Shown here: one piece after another, positions 7,774 to 15,785 of the stretch
Numbering within the stretch: position 1 is the stretch's first letter
Layout: the number at the start of each line of letters is the position of its first letter
From: Arthrobacter agilis
Lineage (GTDB): Bacteria > Actinomycetota > Actinomycetes > Actinomycetales > Micrococcaceae
DNA: 53,522 nucleotides
Assembly (NCBI RefSeq): GCF_002157505.1
Contig: NZ_NFSC01000020.1
Coordinates: 1 to 53,522, forward strand
Direction: 5' to 3'
Translations under genes and position numbers: made by a program
The notes under the pieces: model-generated
Database searches by the model: none
What the model was told of the DNA's origin: nothing
What the model saw: only the letters and a program-made list of their open reading frames with translations

Positions 7774-8790
7774 ATGAGAGCGCTCGTCATCAACGGGAAG
7801 CTCGATCTCGTCGAGACCGAGCTTCCGACGCCGGAGCCCGGTCCGGGGCAGGTCCGGCTCCGGATGGCCTTCGGTGGCGTCTGCGGGTCCGACCTCCACT
7901 ACTACAACGAGGGCGCCAACGGAGAGTACGTCGTCCGCGAACCGCTCGTTCCGGGCCACGAGGTGTCCGGCACCGTGGACGTGGATCCTTCCGGTGACCT
8001 CGCTCCGGGCACCCCGGTGACCGTCCACCCCGCCACCTTCGGAAGCCCTGAACCCGGCATCGAGGACCGACGCCACCTGTGGCCCGGGGGCGCCTACCTC
8101 GGCAGCGCGTCCACGTGGCCGCACACCCAGGGCGGGATGAGCGAGTTCCTTCTCGTCGACAAGGGCATGGTGCGGCCCCTCCCTGCCGGTCTGTCGCTGC
8201 GGCGGGCGGCCCTCGCCGAACCGCTCGCCGTGGCACTGCATGGGATCACGGTCGCCGGAGGAGTGCGGGGCAAGCGGGTGCTCGTATCGGGATCAGGGCC
8301 GATCGGTCTCCTCGCCACGGCCGCCTGCATCGCCGAGGGTGCGGCCGAGGTGACCGCCACCGATGTGCTGCCGGGACCCCTGGAGCGCGCCCGACGGCTC
8401 GGAGCCCACTCCACCGTCCAGATCGGCACCGACGAACTGCCGGCTCTGGCGTTCGACGTCGTGCTGGAGTGCTCCGGCGTTCCCGCCGCCGTCAGTGCCG
8501 CCCTGGTGGCCGCGCGCCGGGCGGGCGTCGTCGTCCAGGTGGGGATGGTCCCCAACGAGCCGCGGGGCATCAATCTCGCCCCGCTGATCTCCAAGGAGCT
8601 CCAGCTCCGCGGGGCCTTCCGGTTCGACGACGAAATCGACCGCGCCATCGAACTGCTCCTCGAGACCCCGGGCATCGAGGACGTCATCACCCATGAGCTG
8701 CCGGCCGGCCAGGCGCTCGAGGCCTTCGCCGTCGCCAAGGACTCCGAGGCCTCGGGCAAGGTCGTCATCTCCCTGTGGGCCGGCGAGTGA
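7774..8790 (+). CDS. idnD: L-idonate 5-dehydrogenase, zinc-type alcohol dehydrogenase family
   Basis: 338 aa medium-chain dehydrogenase. Catalytic zinc ligands are in CGSDLHYYNEG (Cys37) and GHEVSG (His62, Glu63), with AEPLAVALHG (Glu149), and a Rossmann motif GSGPIGLL near 172. CGSDLHYYNEG is shared with E. coli IdnD, which oxidises L-idonate to 5-ketogluconate. The segment where related enzymes bind a structural zinc through four cysteines (about 84-101) has no cysteine, so that zinc is absent. RBS GGGAAGG precedes ATG 7774. It overlaps the gluconokinase start by one base (TGATG). Confidence 0.87.
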   Translation: MRALVINGKLDLVETELPTPEPGPGQVRLRMAFGGVCGSDLHYYNEGANGEYVVREPLVPGHEVSGTVDVDPSGDLAPGTPVTVHPATFGSPEPGIEDRRHLWPGGAYLGSASTWPHTQGGMSEFLLVDKGMVRPLPAGLSLRRAALAEPLAVALHGITVAGGVRGKRVLVSGSGPIGLLATAACIAEGAAEVTATDVLPGPLERARRLGAHSTVQIGTDELPALAFDVVLECSGVPAAVSAALVAARRAGVVVQVGMVPNEPRGINLAPLISKELQLRGAFRFDDEIDRAIELLLETPGIEDVITHELPAGQALEAFAVAKDSEASGKVVISLWAGE

Positions 8791-10394
8791 TGACCACCCC
8801 TGGAACCGGCAGCTCCCGCCCGGGACATGCCGTGCCCGAGCCGGTCGTGATCGGCGTCGACCTCGGCACGACCAACACCAAGGCGGTGGCATTCCGCACG
8901 GACGGCACACTCGAGGCGTCCCATTCGGTGGGCTACCCGCTGGAGGAGCCCCACCCGGGGCACGCCGTCCAGGACCCGTTGCTCATCCTGGCCGCGGCGC
9001 TCGAGTCGGTGCGCGAGGTCGTGAACCAGGTGGGCGCCCACCGCGTCGCCGGGCTCTCCTTCAGCTCGGCGATGCACAGCGTCATCGGTCTGTCCCCGAC
9101 CGGGAACCCGCTGACCGAGGTCATCACCTGGGCCGACACGCGGTCCCGCGTGCAGGCCGAGCGCCTGCGCGCCTCGATCGGCGGGCTCGCACTGCACCGG
9201 CGGACGGGGACACCTGTGCATCCGATGTCGCCGCTGCCAAAGCTCGTGTGGTTCCGCGAGCAGGAGCCGAAGCTGTGCGAGGGTGTCGGGTTCTGGGTCG
9301 GCATCAAGGAATTCGTGCTCCTGAACATGTGCGGTGCGCTGGTCGTGGACCACTCCATCGCTTCAGCAACCGGCCTGATGAACATGGACACGTTGTCGTG
9401 GGACGAGGAGGCCCTTGCGATCGCCGGGATCCTGCCCGAGCAGTTGCCGGAGATCGTCCCGACCACGACAGTGTTGCCCGCGCTGACCGACGACACCGCT
9501 GCCGCCGTCGGCCTGCCTGCCACGACGCCCGTGGTCGTCGGTGCCGCGGATGGTCCACTCGCCAACCTGGGAGTAGGTGCGGTGCGCCCCGGCGTCGCGG
9601 CGTGCTCGATCGGTACCAGCGGAGCCCTGCGCGTGGCGGTCGAGCGCCCCGCGGTCGACCCTCTCGGCGGGGTGTTCTGCTATGCGCTGACCTCCACCCG
9701 GTGGGTGGTCGGCGGTGCGATCAACAACGGCGGAGTGGTGCTCGGGTGGGCGGGCGATGCACTCGCCCCGGACCTGGCCGAGCCCCCTGAGGAAGAACTG
9801 TTGGCACTGGCAGCGCGGGTGGCCCCTGGGTCCGGAGGGCTGCTGATGCTGCCGTACCTCCTTAGCGAGCGGGCACCCCACTGGAGCTCCCTGCCGCGCG
9901 GCGCCTACGTGGGCCTCAGCCGGGCACACCGCCGCGAGCATCTGGTGCGGGCAGCACTCGAGGGAGTCAGCCTGCAGTTGGCGCTGGTGCTGCACTCCAT
10001 GCGTTCCGCCGGACTCGAGGTCAACCGCATCCGGGCCACCGGGGGCGTCATGCGCAGCCCCCTCTGGCGCCAGATCCTCGCCGACACGTTCGGGATGCCG
10101 ATCGACTTCGCCCACGGGCAGGAAGGCTCCGGCTTCGGTGCGGCGCTGCTCGGGATGGAGGCTCTGGGCCTCATCGAATCGATCGATGTCGTCGCCGACA
10201 TGATCGAGATCGAGGAGACCGTGCGGCCGCAGCCGGCCGCAGCGGCGGTGTACGCCTCGCTGCTGCCGGTCTTCGCCGAGCTCTACGACGCCCTCGTGCC
10301 CACCTTCACGTCGCTGCGCCGGCTCGCCCCGTCGCTCCCCATCGACCTCGACCTCGACGCCGGTGGGCCGGCAGGGGGCTCCTCTTCGGCGTGA
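8790..10394 (+). CDS. gntK: Gluconokinase, FGGY carbohydrate kinase family
   Basis: 534 aa, the FGGY length. An N-terminal ATPase-fold phosphate motif GVDLGTTNTKAVAF (about 22-35) is followed by SFSSAMHS, the central WADTRSR, VVGAADGPLANLGVGA, CSIGTSGALR, INNGGVVLGW and the C-terminal ATGGVMRSPLWRQILADTFG signature. It phosphorylates gluconate to 6-phosphogluconate, feeding the pentose phosphate pathway. This is the unrelated FGGY-type gluconokinase, not the small E. coli GntK. ATG at 8790 overlaps the idnD stop. It closes the operon, so idonate to 5-ketogluconate to gluconate to 6-phosphogluconate is complete. Confidence 0.9.
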   Translation: MTTPGTGSSRPGHAVPEPVVIGVDLGTTNTKAVAFRTDGTLEASHSVGYPLEEPHPGHAVQDPLLILAAALESVREVVNQVGAHRVAGLSFSSAMHSVIGLSPTGNPLTEVITWADTRSRVQAERLRASIGGLALHRRTGTPVHPMSPLPKLVWFREQEPKLCEGVGFWVGIKEFVLLNMCGALVVDHSIASATGLMNMDTLSWDEEALAIAGILPEQLPEIVPTTTVLPALTDDTAAAVGLPATTPVVVGAADGPLANLGVGAVRPGVAACSIGTSGALRVAVERPAVDPLGGVFCYALTSTRWVVGGAINNGGVVLGWAGDALAPDLAEPPEEELLALAARVAPGSGGLLMLPYLLSERAPHWSSLPRGAYVGLSRAHRREHLVRAALEGVSLQLALVLHSMRSAGLEVNRIRATGGVMRSPLWRQILADTFGMPIDFAHGQEGSGFGAALLGMEALGLIESIDVVADMIEIEETVRPQPAAAAVYASLLPVFAELYDALVPTFTSLRRLAPSLPIDLDLDAGGPAGGSSSA

Positions 10395-10434
10395 CCCTGC
10401 AAGCGCCCGGTCCCCAGGGCGGCGGCTCCCAGAC

Positions 10435-12684
10435 CTACCTGCCGAAGCTGCGCAGCCGCAGCGAGTTGGCGACGACGAGCACGGAGCTCGCGGCCATCGC
10501 TGCTCCGGCCAGCATCGGGTTGAGCAGGCCCAGTGCCGCGACGGGGATGCCGACGGCGTTGTAGAAGAAGGCCCAGAACAGGTTGCCCTTGATGGTGCCC
10601 AGCGTGCGGCGCGAGAGCTCGATGGCCTGGGCCACCTGCTCCAGGCTGTTGCCCATCACGGTGAGGTCGGCCGCCTCGATGGCGACGTCGGTGCCCGAGC
10701 CCATCGCGATACCCAGGTCCGCCTGGGCCAGGGCCGCGGCGTCGTTGACGCCGTCGCCCGCCATGGCCACGGTCGCCCCGGTGGCCTGCAGCTCCCGGAT
10801 GGCGTCGACCTTGCCGGCCGGGGTCACGCCTGCCCGAACGTCCGCGGCGTCGATCCCGACGGTCGCGGCCACCTGCAGGGCGACCGCGCGATTGTCGCCC
10901 GTAAGCAGGATGGGGCGCAGGCCGAGGCGTCGCAGGCGCTTGATGGCGGCGGCCGAACCGTCCTTGACGGTATCGGACAGCGTGATGAATCCGGCGACGT
11001 CGCCGTCGACGGCGACCCATACCGCCGTCGTGCCCGCATCTTCAGCGGCACTGAAGGCGGCCGCCTGCGCCTCGGTGGGACGAATGCCGTTCCGGTCGAG
11101 CCAACCGGTCCGTCCGGCCGTGACGACGGCACCCCCGACGGTCGCGCGGACGCCGCCCCCTGGGGCGCTCGAGAAGTCGTGCGCTTCCGGAAGCCTGCCG
11201 TTCCGGGCGGCGTGCCGGGCGATGGCCTGGGCGATCGGGTGCTCGCTCGCAGCCTCGACGGCTCCGGCGAGGCGCAAGAGGTCGGTGGCGGAGGTATCCG
11301 ACAGGGCGATAACGTCGTCGACGTCCATGGTGCCGGTGGTGACCGTGCCGGTCTTGTCCAGCACGATGGTGTCCACGGTCCGGGTGTCCTCGAGGACCTG
11401 CGGCCCGCGGATGAGGATGCCGAGCTGGGCGCCGCGGCCGGTGCCCGTGAGCAGCGCCGTTGGTGTCGCGAGGCCGAGGGCGCACGGGCAGGCGATCACC
11501 AGGACGGTGACGGATGCGGTGAAGGCCGCGTCGAGGTCACCGGTGAGCACGAGCCACAGGACGAAGGTGAGCATCGCGAGAACGAGGACCACCGGGACGA
11601 AGACCGCACTGATGCGGTCCGCGAGCCGTGCGATCCGCGCCTTGCCGCTCTGCGCCTGGCTGACGAGGCGGCCCATGGAGGACAGGACCGTGTCGGCGCC
11701 GACGCGGGTGGCCCGCACCACGAGCCTGCCGGACGTGTTGATCGTGGCGCCCGTGACGGCATCTCCCGGAGTCACCTCGACGGGGATGCTCTCGCCGGTC
11801 AGCAGTGCGGTGTCGACGGCGCTGGCGCCCTCGGTGACGACGCCGTCCGTTGCGATCTTCTCGCCGGGGCGGACGACGAACTCGTCGCCGGGGATCAGCG
11901 CAGTGGCGGGAAGTGTGATCTCGGTGCGCTCGCCGTCGACGGTGCGCAGCACGTGGGCCTCCTTCGCGCCGAGGTCCAGGAGCGACTTCAGGGCATCCCC
12001 GGCGCGGTGCTTGGCGGACGCTTCGAGGAAGCGGCCGAGCAGCAGGAACGTCACGACGACGGAGGCCACCTCGAAGTAGAGGGCGGAGGCCTCCATGCCG
12101 GCCATGCCCGCGTGCCGGGTCATGGCGGGATCCGCGAAGAGCTGCCAGGCCGAGAAGAGGAAGGCCGCCGTGACGCCGATCGAGACGAGCGTGTCCATGG
12201 TGGAGGACAGGTGGCGCGCATTGATGGCGGCGGCCCGGTGGAACGGCCAGGCGGACCAGGTCACGACCGGCAGCGACAGTGCGAACACCACCCAGCCCCA
12301 GTCCGGGAACTGGAGGGCGGGAACCATGGAGATCAGCAGCACCGGCACGGCCAGGATGGCGGCCAGGACCAGGCGGGCTCCGAGGAGCGACGGCGCGTGG
12401 TCATGGTCGTGATCGTCCGTTCCCGCAGAGTCCGGATGCACCACGTGGGCGCCGTAGCCCGTCGCCACGACGGTGTCGATCAGGTCCTGGTCACTCACGG
12501 ACGCGGGGACACGGACGACGGCGCTCTCCAGCGGGAGGTTGACGCTCGCCTCCACGCCGTCGAGCTTGCCGAGCTTCCGTTCGACGCGTGCAACGCAGGA
12601 GGCGCACGTCATGCCCTGGATGGAGAGCTCGACGACGCGCTGCTTCTGCCCCGTGTCCTGCACCGGAATCTGCTGCGTAGCCAT
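10435..12684 (-). CDS. copA: Copper-exporting P1B-type ATPase CopA
   Basis: 749 aa. It has one N-terminal heavy-metal-associated domain (GMTCASC near 24-30), P1B membrane helices, a CPC metal-translocation motif (ACPCALG near 397), the phosphorylation motif DKTGT near 441, the SEHPIAQAI HP motif and the hinge GDGVNDAAALAQADLGIAMG near 640. ATP-driven export of Cu(I) across the membrane is the known role. It is transcribed leftward and starts 1 nt after the copZ stop, so they form one transcript with csoR upstream. It converges on the gluconokinase gene. Confidence 0.95.
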   Translation of the reverse strand: MATQQIPVQDTGQKQRVVELSIQGMTCASCVARVERKLGKLDGVEASVNLPLESAVVRVPASVSDQDLIDTVVATGYGAHVVHPDSAGTDDHDHDHAPSLLGARLVLAAILAVPVLLISMVPALQFPDWGWVVFALSLPVVTWSAWPFHRAAAINARHLSSTMDTLVSIGVTAAFLFSAWQLFADPAMTRHAGMAGMEASALYFEVASVVVTFLLLGRFLEASAKHRAGDALKSLLDLGAKEAHVLRTVDGERTEITLPATALIPGDEFVVRPGEKIATDGVVTEGASAVDTALLTGESIPVEVTPGDAVTGATINTSGRLVVRATRVGADTVLSSMGRLVSQAQSGKARIARLADRISAVFVPVVLVLAMLTFVLWLVLTGDLDAAFTASVTVLVIACPCALGLATPTALLTGTGRGAQLGILIRGPQVLEDTRTVDTIVLDKTGTVTTGTMDVDDVIALSDTSATDLLRLAGAVEAASEHPIAQAIARHAARNGRLPEAHDFSSAPGGGVRATVGGAVVTAGRTGWLDRNGIRPTEAQAAAFSAAEDAGTTAVWVAVDGDVAGFITLSDTVKDGSAAAIKRLRRLGLRPILLTGDNRAVALQVAATVGIDAADVRAGVTPAGKVDAIRELQATGATVAMAGDGVNDAAALAQADLGIAMGSGTDVAIEAADLTVMGNSLEQVAQAIELSRRTLGTIKGNLFWAFFYNAVGIPVAALGLLNPMLAGAAMAASSVLVVANSLRLRSFGR

Positions 12685-12685
12685 G

Positions 12686-12910
12686 TCAGGAACCGGCGGG
12701 CACCACGGTGTAGCCGGCCTCGGCGACGGCTTCGTCGATCGATGCGGCGTCCAGCGGGGTGGAGGACGAGATGGTGGCCGTGGAGGTGCCGCCGTTGACG
12801 AGGTCGACGTCGACGTTCTCGACGCCGGGAAGTTCCGACAGTTCGTTCTTCACGGCGCTGACGCAGTGGCCGCAGGTCATGCCGGTGATGCCGATCGTGG
12901 TGGTGCTCAT
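12686..12910 (-). CDS. copZ: CopZ-like copper chaperone
   Basis: 74 aa, a single heavy-metal-associated domain with the Cu(I) motif GMTCGHC (Cys13, Cys16) and the family ending EAGYTVV. It should carry Cu(I) in the cytosol to CopA or to CsoR. Its place between csoR and copA is the standard operon order. Start ATG at 12908-12910 has an AGGAGGA-like site upstream. The stop is one base from the copA start. Confidence 0.93.
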   Translation of the reverse strand: MSTTTIGITGMTCGHCVSAVKNELSELPGVENVDVDLVNGGTSTATISSSTPLDAASIDEAVAEAGYTVVPAGS

Positions 12911-12961
12911 GGTGTCCTCCTGGGAATCGGATGGGGCTGGGTGTAGCTGGGTGGGGTTCTG

Positions 12962-13282
12962 CTAGCGCAGGAGCCGGCCGATCGCGGCCGTCGCCTCCTG
13001 GACCTTCTCCTGCACCGCGTCGTTGCTGCCGGAGTCCTGGGCTTCCTGTGCCGCTCCGACGACACAGTGCGAGATGTGCTCCTCGAGCAGGCCCATCGAG
13101 ACGGCGTGGAGAGCCTTGTTGACGGCCGCGACCTGCGTGAGGATGTCGATGCAGTACTGGTCCTCCTCGACCATGCGGGCTATGCCCCGCACCTGGCCTT
13201 CGATGCGGCGCAACCTCTTGAGGTATGCGTCCTTGTCCGCGGTGTAGCCGTGCGGTGTCGGGTTCTGTGTGCTGGTGGTCAT
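12962..13282 (-). CDS. csoR: CsoR copper-sensing repressor
   Basis: 106 aa all-helical CsoR/RcnR family protein. The core LKRLRRIEGQVRGIARM is typical. The Cu(I) ligands are Cys44, His69 and Cys73, with the same 25/4 spacing as the C-H-C set of the characterised mycobacterial CsoR. Apo-CsoR binds the operator and Cu(I) releases it. An operator lies about 27 nt upstream of its start, so it should repress its own operon (csoR-copZ-copA) and probably the divergent DUF305 gene. Confidence 0.95.
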   Translation of the reverse strand: MTTSTQNPTPHGYTADKDAYLKRLRRIEGQVRGIARMVEEDQYCIDILTQVAAVNKALHAVSMGLLEEHISHCVVGAAQEAQDSGSNDAVQEKVQEATAAIGRLLR

Positions 13283-13308
13283 GAATTGGCTCCTCGCGTC
13301 GTCTCCAC

Positions 13309-13327
13309 TATACCCTCAGGGGGTATA
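13309..13327. promoter_or_regulatory. CsoR operator
   Basis: TATACCCTCAGGGGGTATA is a near-perfect inverted repeat with the pseudo-palindromic TATACC...GGTATA ends and G/C tract typical of CsoR boxes. It sits between csoR (leftward) and the DUF305 gene (rightward, start 107 nt away), so it can control both. Confidence 0.85.
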
Positions 13328-13433
13328 ACCGACCAGCCCCGGACACTATTCCCGCCCACTCCCCGCATTGAGGGAACGCCCAGCGGCGTCCCGTACCGTG
13401 GCTGACTGGCACACCTCCAACCCAAGGACCTCC

Positions 13434-14096
13434 ATGACCCTTTCGCTGTCGGGCTGGCAGAAGCGAATACTCCTGCTCCTCGCCGGAATCGCCGTACTGG
13501 CCCTCTTCGCGTTGGCCTTCACGGCCGGACGTGTCTCCGCCGGCCCCTCCTTTCCGAGCACGACCAGCGCGGACGCGGGATTTGCCCGCGACATGCAGGT
13601 GCACCACAACCAGGCGGTCGAGATGTCCATGATCGTGCGTGACAACGTCACCGATGAGACGCTCCGCTCGATCGCCTACGACATCGCCCTCACGCAGCAG
13701 CAGCAGGCCGGGCAGATGTACGCATGGCTCGAGGAGTGGGGCCTCAGCCAGAGCAGTTCCCAGCCGCGTATGGAGTGGATGGCCGCCGGTTCCGGCGAGC
13801 ACGCCGGCATGGACATGGGGTCCGGGAACGACGGCGCCTCGATGCTCGGTCCCGACGGACTCATGCCCGGCATGGCAACGCAGGAGCAGCTCGACGAACT
13901 CCGCGCAGCCCGCGGCGAGGACGCGGAGCGGCTCTACCTCACGCTCATGATCAACCACCACACGGCCGGCGTGGAGATGGCCGAAGCCGGCGCGGAACTC
14001 GCGGAGACCGACCAGGTGCGCATGCTGGCCACGAAGATCCAGTCGGGCCAGCAGGCCGAGATCACCTTGATGCAGACCATGCTCGACGCCCTGTAG
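13434..14096 (+). CDS. DUF305 membrane-anchored or exported protein, probable copper-related
   Basis: 220 aa. An N-terminal hydrophobic helix (about 11-31) gives a signal anchor, then a DUF305 domain with two His-rich motifs, MQVHHNQAVEMS (His57, His58) and MINHHTAGVEMAE near 170. A Met/Asp/Gly-rich segment in between (GMDMGSG, DGLMPGM) could bind Cu(I). DUF305 has a ferritin-like four-helix fold and is often found with copper or other metal resistance genes. Here it is divergent from csoR across the CsoR operator, supporting a copper role outside the membrane. ATG 13434 follows AAGGA by 5 nt. Confidence 0.85.
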   Translation: MTLSLSGWQKRILLLLAGIAVLALFALAFTAGRVSAGPSFPSTTSADAGFARDMQVHHNQAVEMSMIVRDNVTDETLRSIAYDIALTQQQQAGQMYAWLEEWGLSQSSSQPRMEWMAAGSGEHAGMDMGSGNDGASMLGPDGLMPGMATQEQLDELRAARGEDAERLYLTLMINHHTAGVEMAEAGAELAETDQVRMLATKIQSGQQAEITLMQTMLDAL

Positions 14097-14109
14097 GGCG
14101 TGCCCCGAC

Positions 14110-14137
14110 GGCCTGCCGGTTCATGGACCGGCAGGCC
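14110..14137. terminator. Hairpin terminator after the DUF305 gene
   Basis: The 11-bp perfect stem GGCCTGCCGGT / ACCGGCAGGCC has a 6-nt loop and starts 13 nt after the DUF305 stop codon. It lacks a T-run, as is common in actinobacteria. Confidence 0.65.
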
Positions 14138-14211
14138 TCGCCGGTACATTGGATTCCGGCGTTACTCCATCCGCGGTGAACGCCGCACCCCCAGCACCGA
14201 AGGACACCTCG

Positions 14212-14865
14212 TTGAACAAGAAACGGTCTCAGGAGAACCAGGACCGCCAAGCGCGCCTGGCCGCCATCCAAGCCCAGCAGCGGGCAGGCGAGCGCAAGCG
14301 CAACGCCCTGATCTTCGGCGGCATCGGCGCGGTCATCCTGGCGATCATCATCGCGGTGACCCTCGTGATCGTGAACCAGGTCCAGGACAACCGCGAGCGG
14401 GAGGACGCCGCGGCCCAGCCGATCGAGGGCGTCCAGGAGTACCCCGACGTGACGTTCGACCACGTCGATACCCCGGTCGAGTACGAGCAGTCGCCTCCCG
14501 TCGGAGGGGACCACGCTCCGATCTGGACCAACTGCGGTGTCTACACCGAGGCCCTGCCCAACGAGAACTCCGTCCACTCCATGGAGCACGGCGCCGTCTG
14601 GATCACGTACAACCCGGACATCGGCCAGGAGGAGATCGACAAGCTGACCGAGCTCGTCGGGACACGCGACTACGTGCTGCTCAGCCCGTACCCCGACCTC
14701 GACTCGCCGGTCGCCGCCAGCGCCTGGGGTCTGCAGCTGAAGGTCGAGTCGGCCGACGACGCGCGGCTCGCCACCTTCCTCGACAAGTACATCCAGGGCG
14801 AGCAGACACGCGAGCCCGGCGCTGCCTGCTCCGGAGGCCTGACCCCCGCGGGCCGCGCCTCCTAG
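14212..14865 (+). CDS. DUF3105 single-pass membrane protein
   Basis: 217 aa. A charged N-terminus (LNKKRSQENQDRQARLAAIQ) precedes one membrane helix (about 30-52), then an extracytoplasmic DUF3105 domain with VEYEQSPPVGGDHAPIW, the NCGVYTEALPNENSVHSMEH block and YVLLSPYPDL. The domain function is unknown; conserved His/Cys residues suggest metal or redox involvement. I chose TTG at 14212 because GAAGGA lies 7 nt upstream; TTG at 14149 has no site. In actinobacteria such genes often neighbour DUF305 genes, as here, so a link to the copper module is possible. Confidence 0.82.
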   Translation: MNKKRSQENQDRQARLAAIQAQQRAGERKRNALIFGGIGAVILAIIIAVTLVIVNQVQDNREREDAAAQPIEGVQEYPDVTFDHVDTPVEYEQSPPVGGDHAPIWTNCGVYTEALPNENSVHSMEHGAVWITYNPDIGQEEIDKLTELVGTRDYVLLSPYPDLDSPVAASAWGLQLKVESADDARLATFLDKYIQGEQTREPGAACSGGLTPAGRAS

Positions 14866-15044
14866 TTCTCCGGCACGTGCCCAGGGCGCGAGCGGGCCCG
14901 CAGCGGCGCGCTCCGCCGTCGCCCGGTCCTGGCTACCGAAGGGGGACGAACGATGATTGTTTCCCGCGGGGCTGCCATGCGGGTAGCGTGGCAAACAATG
15001 GGCCACGCGCTGGCGGCCCCGACGCGAGCAGAAGGTGGATAGCA

Positions 15045-15785
15045 GTGGCTGACGACCAGATACTCGGTGAAGTTTCCCTGCCCGGGATGCTGCAGGACAT
15101 GGTGCTGGAGAGCTCCGATGTGAACGAGTTCCTCGATGGGCTGGCAAAGCTCGCCGCGGACGCGTTGTCATCCGAGGACAGTGAGGTGTTCTGCGGGGTC
15201 ACCCTCCTCCGGCCGCGCTCCAAGGGAAGCGTGGCGAGCAGCAGCGAGCAGGCGCAGTCGATGGACGAGGTCCAATACCAGTTCGACGACGGTCCGTGCA
15301 TCCGGGCCGCCCGCGAGGGCCAGGTCTATGTCGTACCCGACTTCCGCACCGAATCCCGCTTCGGGGACTACACGAGGGCCATCGCCAACCATGGCGTCCG
15401 CTCGGCGCTCGGCGTGCCGATTCCGCTCGACGGCCTCGCCGCAGCCGGCCTGGATCTGTATTCGACGCAGCCCAATGCCTTCGACGAGGCTGTCATCGCT
15501 GCCGCCGTGGACCTCGCCCGGGAAGCCTCGAAGTCCCTCCGCATGGCCGTGCGCGTCGCCCACCTCGCCGATACGGGTGAGCAGCTCCGGTCCGCAATGA
15601 ACTCACGCACCACGATCGACGTCGCAGCCGGCATCATCATGGGGCAGAACCGGTGCAGCCACGACACCGCGATGACGATCCTCAAGGCCGCGTCCAGCGG
15701 ACGGAACGTCAAGCTCGCGGACATCGCCGCAGCGGTGGTCGCGTCGATCGGGCAGGAGCTTCCCGAAACCCACTTCGACGCGTGA
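15045..15785 (+). CDS. GAF and ANTAR domain RNA-binding regulator
   Basis: 246 aa. The N-terminal GAF domain (about 10-165; FDDGPCIRAAREGQVYVVPD and ALGVPI are typical) is followed by a C-terminal ANTAR domain (LRSAMNSRTTIDVAAGIIMG, then AMTILKAASSGRNVKLADIA). ANTAR proteins bind paired RNA stem-loops and prevent transcription termination; the GAF part is the presumed sensor. It has no receiver domain. GTG 15045 follows GAAGGTGG. The stop overlaps by 4 nt (GTGA) the next gene, a PLP enzyme, so the two are co-translated, which is unusual for an ANTAR regulator. Confidence 0.88.
   Translation: MADDQILGEVSLPGMLQDMVLESSDVNEFLDGLAKLAADALSSEDSEVFCGVTLLRPRSKGSVASSSEQAQSMDEVQYQFDDGPCIRAAREGQVYVVPDFRTESRFGDYTRAIANHGVRSALGVPIPLDGLAAAGLDLYSTQPNAFDEAVIAAAVDLAREASKSLRMAVRVAHLADTGEQLRSAMNSRTTIDVAAGIIMGQNRCSHDTAMTILKAASSGRNVKLADIAAAVVASIGQELPETHFDA

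Noticed and set aside
10363..12798. An 811-codon plus-strand open frame
   Set aside because: It mirrors copA, which has every P1B ATPase motif on the minus strand. The plus-strand translation is Arg/Gly/Asp-rich and without homology.
14956..14999. ATTGTTT / AAACAAT inverted arms upstream of the ANTAR gene
   Set aside because: The arms are 30 nt apart with no supporting structure; too weak to call an operator or ANTAR target.
14100..15044. N-terminal extension of the GAF-ANTAR frame
   Set aside because: The frame is open upstream but overlaps the DUF3105 gene in another frame, and a good RBS precedes GTG 15045.
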